Shown here: positions 57,301 to 64,000 of the stretch, piece by piece | Layout of the letters: each line of letters begins with the position of its first letter | Position numbering within the stretch: the first letter of the stretch is position 1 | Assembly (NCBI GenBank): GCA_029168955.1 | Contig: JAPDOI010000419.1 | Span: 248,001-312,000 of the forward strand | DNA: 64,000 nt | Source: Aplectana chamaeleonis | Taxonomy: Eukaryota > Nematoda > Chromadorea > Rhabditida > Cosmocercidae | Direction: 5' to 3' | Notes under the pieces: model-generated | The model's input: the letters and a program-made list of their open reading frames with translations, nothing else | Told to the model about the DNA's origin: nothing | Databases searched by the model: none | Position numbers and translations under genes: made by a program

Positions 57301-57414
57301 CTGCAAACCGTACTGAATGGAAGCGTATCGTTCAGGCCGCACGAGCTCCTATGGCACGTACAGCAATGTATTGGTTGACAGGGCATCCGAATCCGCCAGA
57401 CGCCAGCTAATAGG
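54360..57414 (+). pseudogene. RTE-type LINE: endonuclease plus reverse transcriptase, nearly full length but broken
   Basis: Plus-strand segments in order: APE-like endonuclease (RFAVWNVRSGHYVGQKEVIA, ELRISGCE, VTGDFNARVGN, ATLDYVLMSSRF), linker, then reverse transcriptase (LKKGRASGVDNVAAEAIKAG, WKRAIIIPIHKKGE, NYRGISLRSIVGK, QAGFRPGRSCSDQIF, VRQGDVISPLLFNTVVDAIM, ADD box LMLADDSAVFAD) and the C-terminal ETWTLLKLDLVKLEVFH and LKTRRLRWFGHV regions. Such elements nick DNA and copy their RNA at the nick. Defects: frameshifts near 55010 and 55330, TGA near 56117, TAG near 56178, TAA near 56780 and a final shift near 57270. The motif A Asp segment (expected D-F-x-A-F-D) is missing between IVVSFIVDSEH and VPDKIVN, suggesting an internal deletion of about 20 codons. 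It lies between inverted-repeat blocks L and M. Confidence 0.9.
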
Positions 57415-57436
57415 ATGAGTGAGTGAGTGAGTGAAG
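57415..57436 (+). repeat. TGAG-repeat tail of the RTE LINE
   Basis: Stop codon TAA is followed within a few bases by TGAGTGAGTGAGTGAGTGAA, the short tandem tail expected of RTE elements. Confidence 0.75.
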
Positions 57437-57499
57437 TAGGAGACGCAGTATATAAGTAGAAGCCAACAATGTAGCTCGGCTCCACCGAGATAGCTGGCT

Positions 57500-57910
57500 T
57501 ATGGGGCAAGTAAAGTTAGGAACCCGATGTATCATTCGACGCAGAATTTTACGTGAATTTCAAAAAAAACCTTCACCACAACCCTGTCTTCAACCGTTAA
57601 AGAGTTATAGACGAAAAAATGGTGTTTCGTAAAACGAATTAGGCAAACGAAGGATCGAGAAAATATTTTTCCAACCTGGAATCAGTGGTCGAAGCAGAAT
57701 TCTATGAGGATTCCGAAAACAACTTCAAAGTCAGTGATCGCGATCAAATCTGCGTGTCGTCTTTTCCTCTCTAAACCCTTTTCTGGGTCTCGAGTAGTAG
57801 GAACTAAAAGAAAACATCGCGAAGAAACAACTGTTTTGGGCAAAATTTGAAGCCTGAACTTTCTTGTCTCTTGATGGTGGACGAGTCCACTCCACATCAT
57901 CGGCATCGAT
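57500..57910 (+). repeat. Inverted-repeat block M
   Basis: GACGCAGAATTTTACGTGAA and AGCAGAATTCTATGAGGATT subrepeats, with GTTATAGACGAAAAAATGGT, match block L in complement. Blocks L and M thus form the two arms around the LINE. Confidence 0.65.
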
Positions 57911-57985
57911 GACCTCTTATATCAAGAACATCAGCTGCCTTAAAATTTAATTACAATCAATGACCCTCCGGATTTATGAACACAT

Positions 57986-58773
57986 CTACAATACCGCTCG
58001 TAGGATTTGGTCAGAAGGCGCGCGAGGTCGGGTTTTAGCGTCTTTTTCGTCTTTTTCCTATAACTCGCTTCAAAGTCAACTTTGAGCGAAACTAGAGCGA
58101 TATTCGTGATCCTGGCGTTGAGGACTATCCAATGGTATAGCTATTGTTGGGGTTTCATTTTGAACTAGCGAAATTTGGATACTGTATACTACAGTTCCAT
58201 GGACAGGGGGGCTCGGCGTCCACTGTCTGCGTTCCTCCATGCCACTGCTTTCTGCACTCTCCGCGTCAAACGCACTCTTTCTTCATGCAGTTTCCAGAGA
58301 CAGCAGCCCTCAGATCTTCGCTGGTTCCTCACCCCCGTCTCATTCATTCCCCCCAGCCATCGTCCCATCCAGCCAGCTGTCAGCAACATGGAAAGGTCGC
58401 CTGTACATGCGCAATGGGTTCTCAGTGAACATTTTTCAAACACAAAGACATTTTCGGAATCAGCATCGATCACTCTTTCTTTTTGATCTATACATGGCTT
58501 ACTCCCAAGAAAGGCATATAGGGTTGTCACAATCAATCGAGTGGGTGAGCAGTGGGAAAATGTGAAACGCTGTAATGTGTGACTGTGTCTACTCTAGTTT
58601 ATTCAACTTATCTTTATTTGAGTTTTTTTTTCATTTTACAAAATTCATTTCTCTAAGCTTCTTCGTTTTTTTGAAGTTAAATTTTATTTCGCCTGTGATT
58701 ATCATTTTTTAGCCATTCATTTAGTTACAATTCATTTCAAATTTTGAAAATGTTAAATTCATTTCATTCTACG
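57986..58773 (+). repeat. Large palindrome, left arm
   Basis: Runs from CTACAATACCGCTCGTAGGA to AATGTTAAATTCATTTCATT and is repeated in complement at 59760-60545 with only scattered differences. Both arms carry the same open frame (MDTVYYSSMDRGARRPLSAF...), which is simply duplicated and is not convincing as a gene. Confidence 0.9.
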
Positions 58774-59128
58774 AGAAGTCTGTACTCAATTCAAATTTCA
58801 ACTTAATTTGATTAAAATTTTCTACTCTTATTGGAAATTCAAACCTGATTCGAATTTTGAGAATTTAGGCTTTGCCGAGAAGCCTCAGTATTCCTTGTTG
58901 GAATCGAATCTTTTGACGCACACATAAAACGAATTTGAACAAAGTATTAGAAAATCTTTAATTTAATTCAGTTTTAATTCTGTTTTCAAAGATCCGACTT
59001 TTTTAATTATAAAAATCCTATTCATTTCGAGTTTTCTAATTTATTTCAATTTATTAGGATTTCTATTCTATTTCAGTTTCCGTAATTTTTCAAATTATTT
59101 CATTTATTTCATAACGAGAAATTTTAAT
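58774..59128. other. AT-rich palindrome spacer
   Basis: Rich in ATTTCAAATTT-like text resembling the arm ends; no coding content. 59570-59759 is similar. Confidence 0.5.
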
Positions 59129-59569
59129 TTAAAGGCAGTGTCCACGATAAATTTCGTCTTCAGCTTCCCGCCTGAAATGGAAAGGTAGGGGTCTCATTGG
59201 AGCACTGGGGTCGAAAGAACGAACGAAAACGAGCCAGAAAGAGCTTCATACGGCTAGGAAGTCCGCTCGCTCTAGCCCTTTCGCTCGTGGTCGAGTTTTC
59301 CGAGGAACAGTTTGGTCCGTTTCTGCATTAGCATTGGAGCGCGAGCGCGCCTGAGTTTTAGCTTTGGGCGCATTTGCGCAAGCTGTCTATTTCAGGCCCA
59401 TGCCCGCGCAACTCATCCATCGTTGAAATGTGGCTTTGAACAAGAGCTGATTTTGGATGTTTCGCAGCGTTTTCATGATTCTTTCTTCACTGATGAGACA
59501 GTCAGACTCTAAACCTTCATTTTCTGGTTAAAATTCGAAAAAGATTTTTATCGTGGACACTGCCTTTAA
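59129..59569 (+). mobile_element. TTAA-flanked AGGCAGTG MITE in the palindrome spacer
   Basis: TTAA-AGGCAGTGTCCACGATAAAT left and TTTATCGTGGACACTGCCT-TTAA right; interior shares GTCGAAAGAACGAACG and AAACGAGCCAG with the other copies but is otherwise a distinct subtype. Confidence 0.85.
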
Positions 59570-59759
59570 TTCAAATTTCGAAAAGACTTAATTTTATTAA
59601 AAATTTTGAAATTACATTAAAAATTTTTTTCGGAGTTCGGAGTTTTCCCAATTCTTGACAAAATTCGAACTTCCAGTAACGTATAAATTATGATTTTCCC
59701 AATGATTTGAATTTGAATCATGATTTGAAAATCAGAAATTGATCGAAAATTGAGAATGG

Positions 59760-60545
59760 AGAATGAAATGAATTTAACATTTTCAAAATTTGAAATGAAT
59801 TGTAACTAAATGAATGGTTAATAAATAATACCCACAGACGAAATGAAATTAAACTTCAAAAAAACGAAGAAGCTTAAAGAAATGAATTTTGTAAAATGAA
59901 AAAAAACTCAAATAAAGATAAGTTGAATAAACTAGAGTAGACACAGTCACACATTACAGCGTTTCACATTTTCCCACTGCTCACCCACTCGATTGATTGC
60001 GTCAACCCTATATGCCTCTTTTTTGGTAGTAAGCCATGTATAGATCAGAAAGAAAGAGTGATCGATGCTGATTCCGAAAATGTCTTTGTGTTTGAAAAAT
60101 GTTCACTGAGAACCCATTGCGCATGTACAGGCGACCTTTCCATGCTGCTGACAGCTGCCTGGATGGGACGATGGCTGGGGGGAATGAAAGAGACGGGGGT
60201 GAGGAACCAGCGAAGATCTGAGGGCTGCTGTCTCTGGAAACTGCATGAAGAAAGAGTGCGTTTGACGCAGAGAGTGCAGAAAGCAGTGGCATGGAGGAAC
60301 GCAGACAGTGGACGCCGAGCCCCCCTGTCCATGGAACTGTAGTATACAGTATCCAAATTTCGCTAGTTCAAAATGAAACCCCAACAATAGCTATACCATT
60401 GGATAGTCCTCAACGCCAGGATCACGCATGTCGCTCTAGTTTCGCTCAAAGTTGACTTTGAAGCGAGTTATAGGAAAAAGACGAAAAAGACGCTAAAACC
60501 CGACCTCGCGCGCCTTCTGACCAAATCCTACGAGCGGTATTGTAG
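59760..60545 (-). repeat. Large palindrome, right arm
   Basis: Complement of 57986-58773: GGACGCCGAGCCCCCCTGTC, AAAATGAAACCCCAACAATA and GACCTCGCGCGCCTTCTGAC. Differences include CAATCAATCGAGTG/TGCGTCAACC variants and small indels near 59820-59850. Confidence 0.9.
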
Positions 60546-60589
60546 TCAGAATCATTGACTGAAGTGCTTTCTTTCATTGCTCAACTGTT

Positions 60590-60838
60590 TTTATTGGGTA
60601 AATTTGCATTTATTTCTTTCTCTGAATGTCGATGATTTTTGGCTGCTCGGCATGAGACTGCGATCTTTTTGGTCGGCGCTGTGCACGTGTGCACGAATTG
60701 GCTTCTTTGTGCCCTAGAAACTCCAACTCTACCCCGTTTTTCACCGCACTACCTTCATTGTTTTCACCTGCTTTTGATCAAAGCTGATTTTTGTAGTTTT
60801 CTTTTCGATAGCGTTTTTCATCGCGACCACTACCTTTA
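60590..60838. repeat. Partial AGGCAGTG-type MITE right end
   Basis: Ends GTTTTTCATCGCGACCACTA-CCTTTAAC, the complement of the left-end motif at 19625; its own left end is not clear. Confidence 0.5.
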
Positions 60839-60839
60839 A

Positions 60840-61400
60840 CAAAAGGTCCGTCTCTTAGCGTAGAAAAATATGAACCAAAAAACGATAACTTCAGGCACAA
60901 AAAAATGCACTTTGTAAACCGAAATCGGCTGCAAGGGTGAGAACGTATTTTTTGAACCTGAAAACGCTATTCGATGCAGAATTTATTGGGATTCCTAAAA
61001 AACTTACCAAAGGGTTATTTTCCAGGGGAAAAAGTTATAGTGGGAAAACTGGCCCTTGGCAAGCCGAACTTGGTTCGGAGTTCTAAAGCGTGGTAGATCC
61101 TCAAAACACTTTTTGTCGCAGAATTTCACGAAAAAAAAACACACGCTTAATAACCTTATCCAAAGATAACAATTTTACCGGCGGAAAGCCTGTAATTTCT
61201 TGGTAGAAGTCAGGTTACCTCATGAAGTTTGAGGCACGAAAAAAGACGAAAAGACCGAAATACTAAGATAGTAAAAATTATGTTCATTCTTCAAATTGGG
61301 ATGAGAAGGCAACCTTCACCTTTTATGTCCGTCAACCCATCCAAAAACCTTCACCTCTTGGACCGCTGTCTCCACACCAACGAAGCTATGCCATGTAGTG
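60840..61400 (+). repeat. Inverted-repeat block R closing the complex
   Basis: GAAAACGCTATTCGATGCAG, AATTTATTGGGATTCC, GTTATTTTCCAGGGG and AGGCAACCTTCACCTTTTAT match block L in complement; ends CCAACGAAGCTATGCC. Confidence 0.65.
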
Positions 61401-61499
61401 AGTAGACGTTGTAATTTCGTTATACTTTAGCGCTTCGTTGCCATTGAGCACAACGTATTTGCTACCTATATATATGAAGCCGTTCTGGCTCATTTGAGT

Positions 61500-61600
61500 C
61501 AGGGCAGAGCGAGCAGCGCAGCTCTCGGTCATGTCAAATTATACCGGTAACAACGAGATTTCAAAATGATAAGCCCGGTAAGCCTTACTTCGCCCGAACA
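61500..61600. repeat. Interspersed repeat, relative of 15965-16060
   Basis: GCGCAGCTCTCGGTCATGTC, TAACAACGAGATTTCAAAAT and GATAAGCCCGGTAAGC align with 15970-16045. Confidence 0.5.
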
Positions 61601-61748
61601 GAAATGAGGGAGATGGGCTACAAGAATCTCCCGAGCTACAAATCGCCGAGCGTCCGGCAGCGGAACACCTATGTAAAATAAGCGGGACTTCCAATAACAA
61701 GTGCGGCGCTCATGCCCAATAGTTTTCGTTCATCTTTACTAACGGCTA

Positions 61749-61952
61749 TCAGACAGCTTTCCACAACCAGAGCAACATATTACCGAAGGTGTGCGTCAGA
61801 TAAGGAATAAGTTTCTGGCGGGTCTGAAATGGGATTGTTAGTGGTAGGGAATACCTGACATCAGAAAATGCAGTTCCAGATTCTTCACGCATGCCATTGA
61901 GCTCCCTCGTCTGAATGGCCTTATCCCTAGCTTCAGCCACAACTCGTATTCT
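61749..61952 (-). CDS. Candidate exon(s), family not recognised
   Basis: On the minus strand, ACAATTAG precedes an open frame RIRVVAEARDKAIQTREL followed by NGMREESGTAFSDV. It either continues through to a TGA-type stop at 61749 or splices at GTATTCCC (61854) to a TTTCAG 31 nt later (61824). Both readings are open, so an exon is plausible, but 31 nt would be unusually short for an intron. No partner exon was found. Confidence 0.25.
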   Translation of the reverse strand, partial: RIRVVAEARDKAIQTRELNGMREESGTAFSDVRYSLPLTIPFQTRQKLIPYLTHTFGNMLLWLWKAV

Positions 61953-62474
61953 CTAATTGTTATGTGATCACCTTTCTACATGTGTGCGTTATTCCTGCCT
62001 CTAGTGCTTACGATTCCGCGTCTGGTTAGCTTTGCTCTGCTTCTGCTCTTGTGTGGCTCTCAAAAGCCCTCACTGTATGTTCCGAACCTACAAAAGTGGG
62101 AGGGTTATCAGATAATGTTGCCTCAGATGAATTTTGTAGGCTATGCCAAATGAGACTCGTTGTATAATATGTCTAGCGCGGGGGGCATCGGTGGGTATCG
62201 CTGTCTTTGTCTTAGCCTTTCTATGTTCAGGGTTAGTTTTGTTTTGTTAGTTTGTTGCATTTTTTTTCCTAAACTTTAGTGCCTTGGTTCTGCTGTTTAG
62301 GCCATAGGGGCATAGAGTACCTTACGTGCAGTTAGTATATAAATTAATAGATAATATAAGATGCACACATTATGTAAGACAAGTTTCGAGCTGTCCTCAT
62401 CTTCAGCGTAAACTCGGCTGTTAACCTCAGATTTATTAGGGCTCTTACACTAAAGCGTCGAACAGATGTTTCAG

Positions 62475-62797
62475 GTGCCAATGCTTCCAGGCCGCGTGTT
62501 AACGATCAAGTCTACGTACCAGGTGGATATGGATGTACAATGGAAGGGAACTGTTCCGCTAACAGCGATGTTCATCAAAGCCCCAATGGAGAAAATTCTG
62601 ACAAGTGGCACTGCTCCGACGACTCAGGGTGGTGGTCAGGCCTTTGTGTCCATGGTTAGTGATTCTGGTCCTAGAAGGAATAGTTCGAAAAAATTTTAAC
62701 TTCTAGTCAGCTTTTCAGAGCCAACCTGGGAATGAAATGCTCGTCGTGCCGGTAGTGTGGAGGCCTACATTTTTACCAATTTACAAGACCACTGGAG
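62475..62797 (+). CDS. Candidate two-exon gene fragment, family not recognised
   Basis: Exon 62475-62654 lies between AGATGTTTCAG and GTTAGT; exon 62719-62797 lies between CTAGTCAGCTTTTCAG and GTAGCA, with a 64-nt intron. In phase 0 the frame reads VPMLPGRVLTIKSTYQVDM, later MFIKAPMEKILTSGTAP, and across the junction SQPGNEMLVVPVVWRPTF, open throughout. A second frame of the first exon is also open for its whole length and looks equally protein-like (VYVPGGYGCTMEGNCSA, KWHCSDDSGWWSGLCV), but would stop five codons into the next exon. Which is used is undecided. No start codon or further exon was identified. Confidence 0.4.
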
Positions 62798-62829
62798 GTA
62801 GCACCTGCTTATGTTTTTGCCATTTAATG

Positions 62830-63236
62830 AATCTTGGCCTGCTGTTCACATTTTACACATCAGGATTAATTCCTATTTCCAACACCTTTATCTCTATCTT
62901 ATGCACCATTCACTAAAGGCCGTAGTTAGGTTAATAAAAGCCACGGTCGATCAAACTAAGGTTTCGAGCTCGGCATAAAACAATTACGACGAACTTTAAA
63001 TGTAGCGGAGCAGAGTGTTGAAAAATAGAAGTATTTTCGACAGGGAGATGTTAGAAAATGAGAGAATTTTGGTCCGGTTCGAAATCAACAATCATAGCCG
63101 AGGTCGATGAAGGAAATCAATTTGGGGTCAAAATCGTGCTGGAAGACGTGAAAAACAGTGTATGATTTGCAGATGGCAAATCTGACTTTTGCAGAACGGT
63201 CGACGGCTACCCATTTTTTTGAGTCAGGCCCTAGTT
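62830..63236. other. No gene recognised
   Basis: No supported exon or repeat. The same holds for 61960-62460, which includes a minus-strand AAGATGAGGACAGCTCG segment of the type found in Penelope 3' regions. Confidence 0.3.
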
Positions 63237-63400
63237 ATACAACAGCGGAATGAAAACGTTCCGCGATGACAGTGCCGCCGCTTGCTGCGTGGATCAGGGA
63301 ATCGTGTGTAATTTTGCGTCTTTGTGGCCTTTGACGCAATATTCCAGACTAAAAATTCCTGGGCGTTTCATTTGTTTTATCAATATTTCACGCCCTCAGA
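63237..63400. mobile_element. Half copy of the GGCCCTAGTTATACA MITE
   Basis: GGCCCTAGTTATACAACAGC then GGAATGAAAACGTTCCGCGA matches the right half of 46983-47473 in complement. Confidence 0.7.
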
Positions 63401-63514
63401 TACTCGCGGTTCGATAAGGCAGCACGAGGGGATTACTAACGCAGTTACTCGTCGAGGTGTTTTCGTTCCCCCAACCGCTGCCTAGGGCAGCACGATGTGT
63501 CCTCTTACTCCGCC

Positions 63515-63655
63515 CACAGCCCCAACTGCTGCTCGTATAGTGGCCACACGTGCTGCTACAGTCGCCCCAACTGCTCCAGTCGTCTCCCCAACTGCTGCTC
63601 CTCATTGTAGCCCCAACTGCTGCTCCTCATTGTGGCCCCAACTGTCGCTGTTCTT
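63515..63655 (+). repeat. Imperfect 24-bp tandem repeat
   Basis: CCCCAACTGCTGCTCCTCAT followed by TGT recurs at 63586 and 63610, with shorter relatives at 63515, 63565 and 63634. Confidence 0.7.
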
Positions 63656-64000
63656 TGCTGCTCTTCATTTATGATCATTCCTTTCTTTCTCATAACCCTT
63701 CTCCTTTTCCCACAGGGGATATGTCGACCTCAGGGCCCGTAGCAGTCCCTCCGAAAGGTGGGAGCTCATAGCTGCCTCCCCGGCGTGAGGTGGTGGCTCA
63801 CATCGCAAGCGGAATAGGTGGTGGCCGCCCTATGCTAATGCACGTGTGTCTGCTGAGGTGGTGACTTCGCTCGCAGCCGAATGTCACCCACCTCGGCACG
63901 CAGCCATGGACCTGAGGTCTAAAGGGGAGCCACGAGCTGCGAGTGGAAAGTGGAAATAGCGCGCATATTGCAGAGGCGCGTAGGGAGGGAGCCAAGTCAT
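63656..64000. other. No gene confidently recognised
   Basis: A splice-like acceptor (CTTTTCCCACAG, about 63713) precedes a short frame encoding GDMSTSGPVAVPPKGGSS-stop. Downstream is GC-rich with repeated GAGGTGGTG. Insufficient for a gene call. Confidence 0.3.

Noticed and set aside
58144..58565. Open frames of about 94-115 codons in the palindrome, present in both arms
   Set aside because: They are duplicated because the arms are duplicated, lie in several overlapping frames on both strands and show no domain or splice signals.

Overview
The window looks like repeat-saturated nuclear DNA from a nematode, most likely a clade V strongylid such as a hookworm. The evidence for that is short (about 60 nt) introns ending in TTTTCAG, decayed RTE-type and CR1-type LINEs, Penelope-like fragments, a diverged CAP/SCP-domain gene of the type expanded in strongylids, and dense short inverted-repeat transposons. 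Assignment below Nematoda is inference. There is no operon, CRISPR array, rRNA or intact tRNA.

Layout. 0-9 kb: hairpin MITEs, one decayed Cys-rich coding remnant on the minus strand (about 7-7.9 kb). 9-9.8 kb: 3' end of an LTR retroelement (minus strand): small Cys-rich protein with a membrane segment, polypurine tract and LTR start. 10-12 kb: MITEs and a foldback. 12.4-15 kb: two LINE remnants, minus-strand RTE type and plus-strand CR1 type, the second split by a MITE. 16-26 kb: MITEs and foldbacks. 26.4-26.7 kb: micro-exons encoding a signal peptide. 26.8-31.2 kb: a nearly full-length but broken CR1-like LINE (minus) with a TAA-repeat tail, its ORF1 split by a TTAA-flanked MITE. 31.4-33.8 kb: foldback between two direct MITE copies. 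35.8-38.6 kb: two blocks of a 41-bp satellite with a higher-order repeat. 40.7-52.7 kb: scattered exons of a CAP gene whose 10-kb intron holds MITEs, a large inverted repeat with 327-bp tandem units, and Penelope fragments. 53.7-61.4 kb: complex of inverted repeats containing an RTE LINE and a 785-bp-arm palindrome. 61.7-64 kb: candidate exons and minor repeats.

The dominant theme is nested non-autonomous DNA transposition. One family, recognised by ends reading AGGCAGTGTTCACGAT next to TTAA, occurs in at least ten copies and has entered LINE, palindrome and intergenic DNA. No transposase for it is visible here. Host coding potential is limited to the CAP gene, the signal-peptide micro-exons and a few unassigned exons near 62 kb. 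All LINE, Penelope and LTR coding regions seen carry frameshifts, stops or truncations, so none looks autonomous.
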